DNA from: Streptomyces sp. MMG1121
GTDB lineage: Bacteria; Actinomycetota; Actinomycetes; Streptomycetales; Streptomycetaceae
Reading direction: 5' to 3'
NCBI RefSeq assembly: GCF_001280015.1
Contig: NZ_LGDV01000118.1
Span: 286,733 to 350,732 of the forward strand
DNA: 64,000 nucleotides
Shown: one piece after another, positions 44,126 to 53,277 of the stretch
Layout of the letters: every line of letters begins with the position of its first letter
How positions within the stretch are numbered: position 1 is the first letter of the stretch
Made by a program: the position numbers and the translations under genes
Notes under the pieces: generated by a model
What the model was told of the DNA's origin: nothing
What the model saw: only the letters and a program-made list of their open reading frames with translations
The model's database searches: none

Positions 44126-44344
44126 ATGATCATGCACATCTCGCACCGGATCACCGGCCTCGACCCCGCCGACGTCAACCTGGCCCTCGTGGTCGCCCGC
44201 GATCTGCACCTGCCGATCCCGAAGCCCCGCGCCCCCGAGGTCGTCGCGACGCCGGTCCCCGAGCTGATGGGGCTGCGCACCTCCGCCGTCCGCACCCACC
44301 GCCGCAAGGTGCCGCTGAACCGCCTGTCCGCGGTCCGGGCCTGA
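44126..44344 (+). CDS. Small basic hypothetical protein
   Basis: 72 residues: MIMHISHRITGLDPADVNLA, then LVVARDLHLPIPKPRAPE and a basic C-terminus (RTSAVRTHRRKVPLNRLSAVRA). GGGAG lies six bases before the ATG. It lies between the protease and the response regulator, 41 bp after the protease, so it is likely in the same transcript. No family recognised; no membrane helix. Confidence 0.6.
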   Translation: MIMHISHRITGLDPADVNLALVVARDLHLPIPKPRAPEVVATPVPELMGLRTSAVRTHRRKVPLNRLSAVRA

Positions 44345-44406
44345 GCGTGGCAGTCTGAGAGACACCCGTAGTCCCCCGCCCACCGCACCCCGAGGAACCG
44401 CGAGCG

Positions 44407-45141
44407 ATGAGTCCCGCCGAAGGCGACCGTGACCCCCAGCGCATCCTGATCGTCGACGACGAGCCGGCGGTACGCGAGGCGCTCCAGCGCAGCCTCGCGT
44501 TCGACGGGTACGACACGGAGGTGGCCGTCGACGGCGCGGACGCGCTGGAGAAGGCCACCGCCTACCGGCCCGACCTGGTCGTCCTCGACATCCAGATGCC
44601 GCGCATGGACGGCCTGACGGCGGCCCGCCGGATCAGGGGGGCCGGCGACACCACCCCGATCCTCATGCTCACGGCCCGTGACACCGTCGGCGACCGGGTG
44701 ACCGGCCTGGACGCGGGCGCCGACGACTACCTGGTCAAGCCCTTCGAACTGGACGAACTCTTCGCCCGCATCCGCGCCCTCCTGCGCCGCAGCTCCTACG
44801 CGGCCGCCGTGTCGGCCGAGGCCCAGGAGGACGAGGCCCTCACCTTCGGCGACCTGCGCATGGACCTCGCGACCCGCGAGGTCACCCGCCGCGGGCGCCA
44901 GGTCGAACTGACCCGCACGGAATTCACCCTGCTGGAGATGTTCATGGCGCACCCGCGCCAGGTCCTCACCCGCGAGCAGATCCTGAAGGCGGTGTGGGGC
45001 TTCGACTTCGAGCCCTCGTCCAACTCCCTCGACGTCTACGTCATGTACCTGCGCCGCAAGACCGAGGCCGGCGGCGAGCCGCGCCTGGTGCACACGGTCC
45101 GGGGCGTGGGGTACGTCCTGCGGCAGGGCGGCGCCGAGTGA
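44407..45141 (+). CDS. OmpR-family response regulator (MprA-like)
   Basis: 244 residues. Receiver 12-125: [14 protein letters not shown], phospho-acceptor Asp61 in [19 protein letters not shown], and the lysine in [11 protein letters not shown]. Winged-helix DNA-binding domain 145-244: [50 protein letters not shown]. It overlaps the kinase gene by GTGA. It is probably the regulator of the upstream protease through the 11-bp repeats at 43022. Confidence 0.92.
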   Translation: MSPAEGDRDPQRILIVDDEPAVREALQRSLAFDGYDTEVAVDGADALEKATAYRPDLVVLDIQMPRMDGLTAARRIRGAGDTTPILMLTARDTVGDRVTGLDAGADDYLVKPFELDELFARIRALLRRSSYAAAVSAEAQEDEALTFGDLRMDLATREVTRRGRQVELTRTEFTLLEMFMAHPRQVLTREQILKAVWGFDFEPSSNSLDVYVMYLRRKTEAGGEPRLVHTVRGVGYVLRQGGAE

Positions 45142-46595
45142 GGAGGCTGGTCCGCCGGTACCGGTCCCTGCCCATCAGGGCCCGGCTGGCGATGCTGGTC
45201 GCGGCGGCAGTGGCGTTCGCCGTGGCGGCGGTCTCGGTGACCTGCTGGTTCATCGTGCAGGGGAAGCTGTACGACCAGCTCGACAACGATCTGACCAAGT
45301 CGTTGCGCGGCGCGGGTCAGTTCGATCAGCTGGACTTCACCCTCAAGACCTGCACCGACACACCGGCTGCCAACGGCTTCTTCCAGGACCGGTACTCCCA
45401 GCTGATCACCGAGGACGGCAAGATCTGCCTCATCGCGGGCGCGTCGGGCCGGATCAAGGTCACCCAGGCCGACAAGGCCGAGGTCAAAACCCTCGACAAC
45501 AAGATCTACTTCCGTAACGGGATGGACGACAAGGGCAACGAGCTGCGCGTGCTCACCCGCCCCTACCTCCCCACCACGACCACCAGCGGTGCACGCGGAC
45601 CGAACATCGGCGTGCAGGTCGCCGCTCCGCTCAGGAGCACCCAGAAGACCCTCAACGACCTGGCCCTCGTCCTCCTCCTCGTCTCCGGCATCGGCGTCAT
45701 AGGAGCCGGCGCCGCAGGCCTCGCCGTGGCCCGCGCAGGCCTGCGCCCGGTGGACAAACTCACCGAGGCCGTGGAGCACGTGGCGCGGACCGACGACCTG
45801 GCCATCCGCATCCCGGTGGAGGACGACAGCGAGGACGAGATCGCGCGCCTGTCGCGCGCCTTCAACTCGATGACCGCCTCGCTGGCCAGCTCCCGCGACC
45901 TCCAGCAGCAGCTGATCGCCGACGCCGGCCATGAGCTGCGCACGCCCCTGACGTCGCTGCGCACGAACATCGAACTGCTCACCCGCAGCGAGGAGACCGG
46001 CCGGCCGATCCCGCCGGCGGACCGCATGGCCCTGCTCGCCTCGGTGAAGGCCCAGATGACCGAACTGGCCTCGCTGATCGGCGACCTGCAGGAGCTGTCC
46101 CGCTCGGAGGGGCAGCAGGGCGAACGGGTCCAGGTGGTGCCGCTGCTGGACACCGTCGAGGCGGCCCTGCGCCGCGCCCGCCTGCGCGGCCCGGAGCTGA
46201 CGATCACGGCGGACCTGAAGCCCTGGTACGTCCGGGCGGAGCCGTCCGCGCTGGAGCGGGCGGTGGTCAACATCCTGGACAACGCGGTGAAGTTCAGCCC
46301 CGAGGGCGGCACGGTCGAGGTCGGGCTGGGCGACGGCGTCCTGACCGTCCGCGACCACGGCCCCGGCATCCCCGAGGACGAACTCCCGCACGTCTTCGAC
46401 CGCTTCTGGCGCTCCCCCAGCGCCCGCGCCCTGCCCGGCTCGGGCCTCGGCCTGTCCATCGTGGCCCGCACGGTCCAGCAGGCGGGCGGCGAGGTCACCC
46501 TGACCCCCGCGACGGGCGGCGGCACGGTGGCGACGGTACGACTGCCCGGGGCACCGACGCCCCCGCCGGAACCTCCGGAGACACCGGCCGACTGA
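45138..46595 (+). CDS. Sensor histidine kinase (MprB-like)
   Basis: 485 residues. Two membrane helices ([51 protein letters not shown]) flank an extracytoplasmic sensor of about 140 residues. A HAMP domain follows, then HisKA with His265 in [14 protein letters not shown], and HATPase motifs [30 protein letters not shown] and [12 protein letters not shown] at 45138 overlaps the response-regulator stop. The signal is probably envelope stress, by analogy with MprB. The C-terminus is Pro/Thr-rich. Confidence 0.92.
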   Translation: MRRLVRRYRSLPIRARLAMLVAAAVAFAVAAVSVTCWFIVQGKLYDQLDNDLTKSLRGAGQFDQLDFTLKTCTDTPAANGFFQDRYSQLITEDGKICLIAGASGRIKVTQADKAEVKTLDNKIYFRNGMDDKGNELRVLTRPYLPTTTTSGARGPNIGVQVAAPLRSTQKTLNDLALVLLLVSGIGVIGAGAAGLAVARAGLRPVDKLTEAVEHVARTDDLAIRIPVEDDSEDEIARLSRAFNSMTASLASSRDLQQQLIADAGHELRTPLTSLRTNIELLTRSEETGRPIPPADRMALLASVKAQMTELASLIGDLQELSRSEGQQGERVQVVPLLDTVEAALRRARLRGPELTITADLKPWYVRAEPSALERAVVNILDNAVKFSPEGGTVEVGLGDGVLTVRDHGPGIPEDELPHVFDRFWRSPSARALPGSGLGLSIVARTVQQAGGEVTLTPATGGGTVATVRLPGAPTPPPEPPETPAD

Positions 46596-46686
46596 GCGCT
46601 CACGGACCGGCCGGGCGGCTGGGCGCCGGCCGTGTCCTGAGGCCCCGCCAGGGGATTCGTCGGCGGGGGCTCCGTAGGGTGGCCCC

Positions 46687-47961
46687 ATGCCGGAAGACTC
46701 TCCCCTGATACGCAGCCTGCGTGCCGCCGTGGCCGCCGCGCCCGCCGATGTGCCGCTCCGTCTTCATCTGGCCGAACTTCTGCTGGGCGAGGGGCAGTCG
46801 GAGGCCGCCGTCGCCGAGGTGGCCGTCGCCTTGCAGCACGCGCCGGGTGACGAGCAGGCGCGGCAGCTCATGACGCGGGCCATGGGTCTGCCGGCCCGGC
46901 AGCCGGCCCCGGCCCCGGCGTCGGCCCCGGCCGCCCGGCCCGGTTTCGACTGGAGGGCCGCCGAGGCGCAGGTCGGGGACGCCGTGCCGCCGCGGTTCGT
47001 CGCGGAAGAGGTCGCGGCGGAGGTGGAGGCAGCGGATCCGTTGCGGGCGGACGGGGGAGGCGAACCCGACGCCGGTGCCTGGGACGTGGAGCGGCCCGGC
47101 AGCGTGCGGCTCGCCGATGTCGGCGGGATGCAGGAGGTCAAGGAGCGGCTGGAGGCCGCCTTTCTCGCGCCGCTCAAGAATCCCGAGTTGCGCAAGTTGT
47201 ACGGGAAGAGTCTGCGGGGCGGGCTGCTGCTCTACGGGCCGCCCGGGTGCGGGAAGACCTTCATCGCCCGCGCCGTCGCCGGAGAGCTCGGGGCGTCGTT
47301 CCTGTCCGTGTCCGTCAACGACGTGCTCGACATGTGGACCGGCAACTCCGAGCGCAATATGCACGAGATCTTTCAGACCGCCCGTCGGCAGGCTCCCTGT
47401 GTCGTCTTCCTCGACGAACTGGACGCGCTCGGCGGCAAGCGCAGCCGTAGCGCGCACAACGGGATGCGCAACACCGTCAACCAGCTGCTGACCGAGCTGG
47501 ACGGGATCGACGCGGTCGCCAACGAGGGGGTGTTCGTGCTCGCCGCCACCAACGTGCCCTGGGACGTGGACAACGCGCTGCGGCGGCCGGGACGGCTGGA
47601 CCGGACTCTGCTCGTGCTGCCTCCCGACGCGCCGGCGCGGGAGGCGATCCTCCGCTACCACCTGCGGGACCGGCCCATCGAGAACATCGACCTGACCAAG
47701 CTCGCCAAGGTCACCGACGGGCTCTCCGGGGCCGACCTCGCGCATGTCTGCGAGGCCGCCGCCGAGCGGGCCCTGCTCGACTCCGCCCGGACCGGGACCG
47801 TGCGGATGATCGGGATGAAGGACCTGCTGGGCGCGGCGAAAGAGGTCGTACCGTCCACCGAGCCCTGGTTCGCCGCCGCCCGGAACGTGGCGATGTTCGC
47901 CAACGAGGGCGGCATGTACGACGACCTCATCGCCTACCTGAAGAAACGGCGGAAGCTGTGA
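46687..47961 (+). CDS. AAA+ ATPase with N-terminal TPR-like region
   Basis: 424 residues. Residues 1-65 form two TPR-like helical hairpins (VPLRLHLAELLLGEGQSEAAVAEVAVALQHAPGD), then an Ala/Pro linker (70-90). A classical AAA module spans 140-400: Walker A LLLYGPPGCGKT, pore-loop region VNDVLDMWTGNSERN, Walker B VVFLDELDALGGKR, sensor 1 AATN, and arginine fingers in LRRPGRLDR, with the lid GLSGADLAHVCEAAAERAL. TAGGGT lies six bases before the ATG (leaderless). It overlaps the next gene by 4 bp. A remodelling ATPase of unknown substrate, probably acting at the membrane with its partner. Confidence 0.85.
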   Translation: MPEDSPLIRSLRAAVAAAPADVPLRLHLAELLLGEGQSEAAVAEVAVALQHAPGDEQARQLMTRAMGLPARQPAPAPASAPAARPGFDWRAAEAQVGDAVPPRFVAEEVAAEVEAADPLRADGGGEPDAGAWDVERPGSVRLADVGGMQEVKERLEAAFLAPLKNPELRKLYGKSLRGGLLLYGPPGCGKTFIARAVAGELGASFLSVSVNDVLDMWTGNSERNMHEIFQTARRQAPCVVFLDELDALGGKRSRSAHNGMRNTVNQLLTELDGIDAVANEGVFVLAATNVPWDVDNALRRPGRLDRTLLVLPPDAPAREAILRYHLRDRPIENIDLTKLAKVTDGLSGADLAHVCEAAAERALLDSARTGTVRMIGMKDLLGAAKEVVPSTEPWFAAARNVAMFANEGGMYDDLIAYLKKRRKL

Positions 47962-49088
47962 GCACCGGACTGCATCCCGCCCTGGAGCGGGCCGACGCAC
48001 TGCACGGACTGCGGCGCTACGACGAGGCGAAGGCGCTGCTCGGGCAGCGGCTCGCACAGGATCCGGAGGACATCGACGCCTGGGTGCGGCTCGCCAACTG
48101 CCACCTGGCCGTCGAGGACGAGGCGGCCCAGGCGCTGGAGGCGACCGAGCGGGCGCTGGCCCTCGATCCCTCGCACATCGGCGCGCTCATCCAACACGCC
48201 CGCGCGCTGCAGGGCGTGGGCGGCCGCTTCCCGGAGACCGAGGACGTCCTGCGCGAGGTCATCCGGCTCGCCCCCGACTACTGGTACGGGTACGCGCTGC
48301 TCGGCCACTGGCTGTACCGCATCCGCTCCATCCGGTTCGCTCGGACCAACGGTGCGAACACCATCACCCAGGAGCAACTGCACTCCTTCCTCCGGGAGTC
48401 GGACGAACTGGCCCTGGAAGCCGTCCGGCTGGCGCCCGAGGAGGTGTTCCCCTACGAGGTGCGCTGGTTGATAGCCGACCTGGGCGGCGACCGGGCCCTC
48501 GCCGCCGAGATGGACCGGGCCATCCTCCGGCTCGATCCACAGCACCCGCAGGCCCTCGCCCGGCGGACGCAGCAGGCCGCCGCCGCGCCCGGCGTGAAGG
48601 CCGCCGAGGCCGCCACCCTCTACGCCGACGCGCTCGCCGCCACCCCGGACTCCACACACCTCCAGCAGGGTCTCGATCACGCCTCCTACCGGCTGCTGCG
48701 CGGAGTGCGCTGGCTCGCCCTGCTGTGCGTGGGCCTCGCCGGCACCATGCTCGACCTCTTCGCCACCGAGGGCGACACACAGCGCGCCCTGCCGGTCTCC
48801 CTGGGCCAACGGCTGTGGGTGCTCGTCCCCTTCACGGTCATCTGGGCCGTCGGCGCCCTGCTGCGCTATCGCCGGCTGCGTACGGGCGTCAGGTACAACC
48901 TCCGGTCCCTGCTCCACCGCCGCCGCTGGCCCCGCATCGTCCTCGCCCAGGCCGCCTGGGCCATGCTGTGCGCCCTGCTGATCAGCCAGGTGCCGTGGTC
49001 CGCGCGCACGGTGCCGCAGGTTCTTTTCTGGGCGGGCTTGGTGCCGACACTCGCGACCGTCTGGTTCGACAGGAGGAAGACCACCTGA
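47958..49088 (+). CDS. TPR-repeat membrane protein, partner of the AAA ATPase
   Basis: 376 residues. Residues 1-230 are TPR repeats (ALHGLRRYDEAKALLGQRLAQDPEDIDAWVRLANCHLAVED, ALALDPSHIGALIQHARALQGVGG). The C-terminal third has about four membrane helices (WLALLCVGLAGTMLDLF, LWVLVPFTVIWAVGALL, IVLAQAAWAMLCALLI, VLFWAGLVPTLATVWF). GTG at 47958 overlaps the AAA stop (GTGA), implying stoichiometric coupled synthesis. A membrane receptor or adaptor for the ATPase is the simplest model. The function is unknown. Confidence 0.8.
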   Translation: MSTGLHPALERADALHGLRRYDEAKALLGQRLAQDPEDIDAWVRLANCHLAVEDEAAQALEATERALALDPSHIGALIQHARALQGVGGRFPETEDVLREVIRLAPDYWYGYALLGHWLYRIRSIRFARTNGANTITQEQLHSFLRESDELALEAVRLAPEEVFPYEVRWLIADLGGDRALAAEMDRAILRLDPQHPQALARRTQQAAAAPGVKAAEAATLYADALAATPDSTHLQQGLDHASYRLLRGVRWLALLCVGLAGTMLDLFATEGDTQRALPVSLGQRLWVLVPFTVIWAVGALLRYRRLRTGVRYNLRSLLHRRRWPRIVLAQAAWAMLCALLISQVPWSARTVPQVLFWAGLVPTLATVWFDRRKTT

Positions 49089-49094
49089 GCACGG

Positions 49095-50876
49095 TCACCA
49101 TCTGAGGATCATCGTGTCCTCCGGAGCAGCCTGCACCGCCGCCGCGGGCAGCGGCGCGGCCAGCCGGGCGTACGCGCCTGCCCGGCCCACGAGTTCCGCG
49201 TGCGTTCCCGTCTCCACCAGGCGGCCGCGGTCGACGACCAGGATGCGGTCGGCGTCGGGGGCGAGCGACAGGTCGTGGGTGATCATGATGGTCGTACGGC
49301 CGGACACCAGACGGCGCAGCGGCCGCACCACCTGGCGCGCGGCGACCGTGTCCAGGCCGGCCGTCGGTTCGTCCAGGACGAGGACCGGGGAGGCCCGCAG
49401 CATCGCGCGGGCGATGGCGATGCGCTGGAGCTGGCCGCCGGAGAGAACGGTCGTGCCCGGGGATATCCGCGTGTCGTAGCCGTCGGGGAGCGCGGTGACG
49501 AAGTCGTGCGCCGCCGCGTCCCGTGCCGCCCGCTCGATCTCCGCCTGCGTCGCGCCGGGGCGGCCGCAGGCGATGTTCTCGCGGAGGGTGCCGTTGAGGA
49601 CGAGGGTCTGCTGGGGCAGCAGGGTGATGTGCTCGCGCAGGAAACGCAGGGGTACGTCGGTGAGGGGGACGCCGTCCAGGGTGATCGCGCCGGCGGAGGG
49701 GTCGTAGAAGCGGGTGAGGAGCCCGGCGAGGGTGGACTTGCCGGCGCCGCTCGGGCCCGTGACGACGGTCAGCTCGCCCGGTCCGGCGGTGAAGGTGACG
49801 TCCCGGAGCGAGGCGCACGGGGAGCCCGGGTAGCGGAAGGAGACCCGGTGGAAGGCGAGATGGCCGCGCACCGGCCACTTTGCGACCGGTTGGGCGGGGT
49901 CGGTGACGGCGGGCTCGGCGTCGAGGATCTCGCCGATGCGCCGGGCGCCGGCGGTGGCCGCGGTGATGGTGAGGCCGAGCTGGCCGAGGTTGCGGATCGG
50001 CGGGTAGAGATAGCCCAGGAAGGCGGCGAAAGCCAGGAGTTGACCGAGGGTCATACGGCCGGCGGAGATCTCCCACACGCCGAGGCCGATGACCGTGAGC
50101 ACGCACAGCGTCTCGACGACCTCGACGCACTGCTCGTACATCTCGCTCAGCCGCGCCCCGCGCACGCTCGCCCGCAGCCAGGCACGGGCCTCGCGGTCGA
50201 GCCGCAGTTCCTCCTCGGCGCGGCGGTTGTAGGCCTGGGTGAGGACGATGTTGCCGAGCGACTCCTCCACCACGGAGGTGATCGCGCCGTCCGCGGCCCG
50301 GCCGTCCCGGGACGCCTGGGCGATCCGGCCGGAGAAGCGGCGGGCGGCGAGCAGGAACAGGGGCGCGAGGACGAAGGCGGCCAGCGCCAGGTCCCAGCGC
50401 AGCCAGAACGCGGCGACGGCGTAGAAGACGGCCGAGAACACCGCCGAGACGGCTCCCACGACGCCGGACACCACGAGTTGCTCGATGGACTCGACGTCTC
50501 CGGTGAGCCGTTCGACCAGATCGCCCTGGCGGTGGCGCTGGAAGAAGTGCGGGGGCAGGTCCTGGACGTGCCGGAAGACGGATGCCCGTAGGCGCAGGAC
50601 GAATCTCTCCGCGGTCCAGGTGGCCAGGGAGTTGCCCAGATAGCCGACGAGCGCGGCGAGCGCGGCCACGCCCAGCCAGGCGCCGGCCGGTCCCCAGAAG
50701 GCGGCGAGCGAGCCGGCTTCCAGGGCGTGGTCGGTCAGCTGGGCGAACAGCAGGATGGCGGCGGTCTCGGCGAGCGCGGCCACGACCACGCACGCGACGA
50801 CCGTCCCGAGCCACTTGCGGTCCCCGCGGGTCAGCGGCCAGAACCGGCGGAAGGCCTCGCGGGATTCCCTCAGCAT
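49095..50876 (-). CDS. ABC exporter, fused permease-ATPase
   Basis: 593 residues. N-terminal six-helix type I exporter domain (about 20-310) and C-terminal nucleotide-binding domain: Walker A VVTGPSGAGKSTL, Q-loop LPQQTL, signature VLSGGQLQRIAIARAML, Walker B VLVLDEPTAGLD, H-loop MITHDL. A half-transporter that works as a homodimer; the substrate is unknown. ATG at 50876 has AAGGAG six bases upstream; TTG at 50882 is in frame. A 14-bp palindrome (50889-50902) sits directly upstream. Confidence 0.9.
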   Translation of the reverse strand: MLRESREAFRRFWPLTRGDRKWLGTVVACVVVAALAETAAILLFAQLTDHALEAGSLAAFWGPAGAWLGVAALAALVGYLGNSLATWTAERFVLRLRASVFRHVQDLPPHFFQRHRQGDLVERLTGDVESIEQLVVSGVVGAVSAVFSAVFYAVAAFWLRWDLALAAFVLAPLFLLAARRFSGRIAQASRDGRAADGAITSVVEESLGNIVLTQAYNRRAEEELRLDREARAWLRASVRGARLSEMYEQCVEVVETLCVLTVIGLGVWEISAGRMTLGQLLAFAAFLGYLYPPIRNLGQLGLTITAATAGARRIGEILDAEPAVTDPAQPVAKWPVRGHLAFHRVSFRYPGSPCASLRDVTFTAGPGELTVVTGPSGAGKSTLAGLLTRFYDPSAGAITLDGVPLTDVPLRFLREHITLLPQQTLVLNGTLRENIACGRPGATQAEIERAARDAAAHDFVTALPDGYDTRISPGTTVLSGGQLQRIAIARAMLRASPVLVLDEPTAGLDTVAARQVVRPLRRLVSGRTTIMITHDLSLAPDADRILVVDRGRLVETGTHAELVGRAGAYARLAAPLPAAAVQAAPEDTMILRW

Positions 50877-50888
50877 CGGCAACTCCTT

Positions 50889-50902
50889 TCCACAGCTGTG
50901 GA
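50889..50902. promoter_or_regulatory. 14-bp palindrome before the ABC exporter gene
   Basis: TCCACAGCTGTGGA ends 13 bp before the ATG, next to the RBS. An operator or a translational control hairpin is possible. No neighbouring regulator gene. Confidence 0.4.
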
Positions 50903-51009
50903 CACAGCCCCCCGAACAGCCGGGGCGGGGCCACCGGTACGACCACGCGGTAACCGGTGACCCCGCCTCGCGACGGCCTTCATGGGAATTAGCCGTGCCC
51001 CGCTTTGAA

Positions 51010-51132
51010 TTACTTGTGGCCGACCGGGCGCTTGGGCTCGTGCTTCTTCGGCTCGCACTTCCGGTGCTTGTGGGCCGGGGCCGGGGCGGGCTTGCGGGTC
51101 TTCTTCACCGGGACGATCTTGTGGAAGCTCAT
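51010..51132 (-). CDS. Very basic 40-residue protein
   Basis: MSFHKIVPVKKTRKPAPAPA followed by HKHRKCEPKKHEPKRPVGHK: 13 Lys/Arg, 5 His, one Cys. No hydrophobic segment. GAGAGG lies about ten bases before the ATG. It could bind nucleic acid or metal (His/Cys-rich tail). Only the codon pattern and the start context support it, so it is uncertain. Same direction as the ABC exporter but separated from it by 133 bp. Confidence 0.5.
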   Translation of the reverse strand: MSFHKIVPVKKTRKPAPAPAHKHRKCEPKKHEPKRPVGHK

Positions 51133-51253
51133 GGCTGTGACCTCTCTGTTCGCTTCTTTTCTGCGCCGTCCGCGCTTTTCGCTTTCGACATGGAAAACAT
51201 TACGGGACGCGCGGGCCGAGAAAAGCCAATTCCGATGAGACCTCAATGAAATA

Positions 51254-51276
51254 CCCCTGTGAGCAATTCACAGGGG
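51254..51276. promoter_or_regulatory. Perfect 9-bp inverted repeat upstream of mshD
   Basis: CCCCTGTGA-gcaat-TCACAGGGG, about 80 bp before the mshD start and 120 bp from the small basic gene on the other side. A bidirectional operator or a terminator are both possible. The surrounding 51150-51357 holds nothing else recognisable. Confidence 0.5.
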
Positions 51277-51357
51277 AATTTCGGAACCGGGAAGTATTCA
51301 CACAGGTTTTATCGCGGTGCCTGCGCTTCCCCCGGCCCGCCCCGTACCCTCATACGC

Positions 51358-52284
51358 ATGAGCAGCGACGACACCGTACGGGCCTTCTCCGCCCGATCCA
51401 TCGAGACCCACTCCGCGCTCACCTCCGCGCAGGCAGAAGCCGTGCTGGAGCTGCTGGCCGAGGCGGCCCGGACCGACGGGCAGCAGCCGGTGTCCGAGCA
51501 GGGCCGGCTGCAGTTGCGCGGGGAGGCCCGGGAGGGCGTCTCGCATCTGCTGCTGACCGTCGACGGCGAACTCGTGGGCTACGCGCAGCTGGAGGACACC
51601 GACCCGGTGGAGGCGCCGGCCGCCGAGCTGGTCGTACGGCCCGCGCAGCGCGGACACGGGCACGGCCGGGCGCTCGGCGCCGCCCTGCTCGCCGCCTCCG
51701 GCAAGCGGCTGCGGGTGTGGGCGCACGGCGGACACCCCGCCGCCCGGCATCTCGCCCAGGTGCTCGGACTCAGCATGTTCCGTGAACTGCGGCAGATGCG
51801 GCGGGCGTTGACCGACCTGGAGCTGCCCGAGCCGAAGCTGCCGGAGGGCGTGAGCGTGCGCGCCTTCGTGCCGGGCAAGGACGACACGGCCTGGCTCGCG
51901 CTCAACGCGGCCGCCTTCGCCCACCACCCCGAGCAGGGCTCGCTGACCCAGCGGGACCTCGACGACCGCAAGGCCCAGCCGTGGTTCGAACCGGCCGGCT
52001 TCTTCCTGGCCGAGCGGCGCGGGGAGCTGGTCGCCTTCCACTGGACGAAGGTGCACGCCGAGGAGCAGCTCGGCGAGGTGTACGTCCTCGGGGTGCGGCC
52101 CGGCGAGCAGGGCGGCGGGCTCGGCAAGGCCCTCACCACGATCGGCCTGCGCCACCTCGCGGCCGAGGGCCTGCCGACCGCGATGCTCTACGTCGACGCC
52201 GACAACACGGCCGCGGTGGCGGTGTACGAGCGGCTGGGGTTCGGGACGTACGAGACGGACCTGATGTACCGCACGGAGACCTGA
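51358..52284 (+). CDS. mshD: Mycothiol synthase MshD
   Basis: 308 residues with two GNAT domains. Domain 1 has LVVRPAQRGHGHGRALGAALL; domain 2 has VYVLGVRPGEQGGGLGKALTTIGLRHL and MLYVDADNTAAVAVYERLGF, the acetyl-CoA loop and acceptor region. It acetylates Cys-GlcN-Ins to give mycothiol, the last pathway step, in the cytosol. TACCCT lies seven bases before the ATG (leaderless). mshA of the same pathway is at 6160, so the genes are unlinked. Confidence 0.93.
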   Translation: MSSDDTVRAFSARSIETHSALTSAQAEAVLELLAEAARTDGQQPVSEQGRLQLRGEAREGVSHLLLTVDGELVGYAQLEDTDPVEAPAAELVVRPAQRGHGHGRALGAALLAASGKRLRVWAHGGHPAARHLAQVLGLSMFRELRQMRRALTDLELPEPKLPEGVSVRAFVPGKDDTAWLALNAAAFAHHPEQGSLTQRDLDDRKAQPWFEPAGFFLAERRGELVAFHWTKVHAEEQLGEVYVLGVRPGEQGGGLGKALTTIGLRHLAAEGLPTAMLYVDADNTAAVAVYERLGFGTYETDLMYRTET

Positions 52285-52289
52285 GCCAC

Positions 52290-52790
52290 GCCTTTCCCGC
52301 CCGGCGGGGCGGCGGCTCCCGCAACGACAGCGTCCACGCCGGCGCCGAGCAGGGTGGCGGGGACGGCCGCGCCGGGCTCCGGGTCGTCGCGGTACCGCAC
52401 GGCGGCCGTGGCCGCGGCGAGGGCCAGGACGAACGCGGCGCCGGCCTCCGGAGTGACGTCCCCGACGGGCGGCCGGTCCGGTCCGGGCACGAGGAGCAGG
52501 GCGGCCGTCCGCCACAGGGCCGCGACGGGCGCCACGAGAGCGCCCCGCAGCACGGTACGGACCGCCCGCCGGGCCGGGACCGGGGCCGTGATGTGCCGGG
52601 CGGGGGCCGTCCGGAAGTAAGGCGAGCCCCAGGGCGAAGGCGAGGACCGCGGCACGCACCAGGCCGACCGCCCCCGGCGCCCCGGCCCACCGCACGCCCC
52701 CGGCCACCGGCCACCGGCCACCCCCGGCACCCGCCAGGGCAGGGTCCGCCACCAGGGGACGACCAGCGCCAAAAGCACCCGGGACCCGGT
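52290..52790 (-). pseudogene. Frame-broken hypothetical membrane protein
   Basis: In the 585 bp between mshD and the GntR gene the minus strand encodes hydrophobic segments split over two frames: LLALVVPWWRTLPWRVPGVAGG in one, GLVRAAVLAFALGLALLP in the other, then VRTVLRGALVAPVAAL and GAAFVLALAAATAAV back in the first. The first break coincides with three copies of the heptamer CCGGCCA (52700-52720), whose copy number changes the frame. I read it as a decayed or slip-prone gene. No clear stop before mshD, so the extent is uncertain. Confidence 0.35.
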
Positions 52791-52825
52791 TCACCCAGCC
52801 TCGCTTGACTTTCGGACCGGGCTTG

Positions 52826-52863
52826 CACCACCCTTTCACTACTCAATTAGTGAAAGGGTGGTG
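52826..52863. promoter_or_regulatory. Long perfect operator of the YtrA-type regulator
   Basis: CACCACCCTTTCACTA (52826-52841) and TAGTGAAAGGGTGGTG (52848-52863) form a 16-bp perfect inverted repeat around CTCAAT. The first two in-frame GTG codons of the regulator lie inside it. TTGCAC at 52824 and TTAGTG 17 bases on could be the promoter it covers. Confidence 0.75.
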
Positions 52864-52869
52864 GAACGC

Positions 52870-53277
52870 GTGGTCGAGTACCGCATCGACCGGCACAGTG
52901 GGGTCGCCACCTACGTCCAGATCGTCCAGCAGACCAAACAGGCCCTGCGCATGGGCCTGTTGGAGCCGGGAGACCGGCTGCCCACGGCCCGCGAGGTCGT
53001 GGAGGCCACCGCGATCAACCCCAACACCGTCCTGAAGGCGTACCGCGAGCTGGAACGCGAGGGACTGGTGGAGGCCCGGCGCGGACTCGGCACCTTCGTA
53101 CGGCGCTCGCTGGGCACCGCGACGGCCGACGCCGCACTCCGCACCGAGCTGGAGGCCTGGGCCGGCCGGGCCCGCGAGGCCGGGCTGGACCGGGACGACG
53201 TGGCCGCGCTCTTCACCGCCGTACTCGACAAGCACTTCGCCGCACTCGACAAGCACCTCCAGGGAGACCCGTCATGA
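52870..53277 (+). CDS. GntR family regulator, YtrA subfamily
   Basis: 135 residues: a winged helix (VEYRIDRHSGVATYVQIVQQTKQALRMGLLEPGDRLPTAREVVEATAINPNTVLKAYRELEREGLVEARRGLGTFV) and a short dimerisation tail, the YtrA plan. GTG at 52870 has GGTGG five bases upstream; earlier GTGs fall inside the operator. It is the first gene of a four-gene operon, overlapping the ABC ATPase by ATGA. It is expected to repress the operon until a cell-envelope signal or antibiotic releases it. Confidence 0.88.
   Translation: MVEYRIDRHSGVATYVQIVQQTKQALRMGLLEPGDRLPTAREVVEATAINPNTVLKAYRELEREGLVEARRGLGTFVRRSLGTATADAALRTELEAWAGRAREAGLDRDDVAALFTAVLDKHFAALDKHLQGDPS

Noticed and set aside
43045..45093. Minus-strand 682-codon open frame
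   Set aside because: Antisense to the protease and response regulator; no domain signature.
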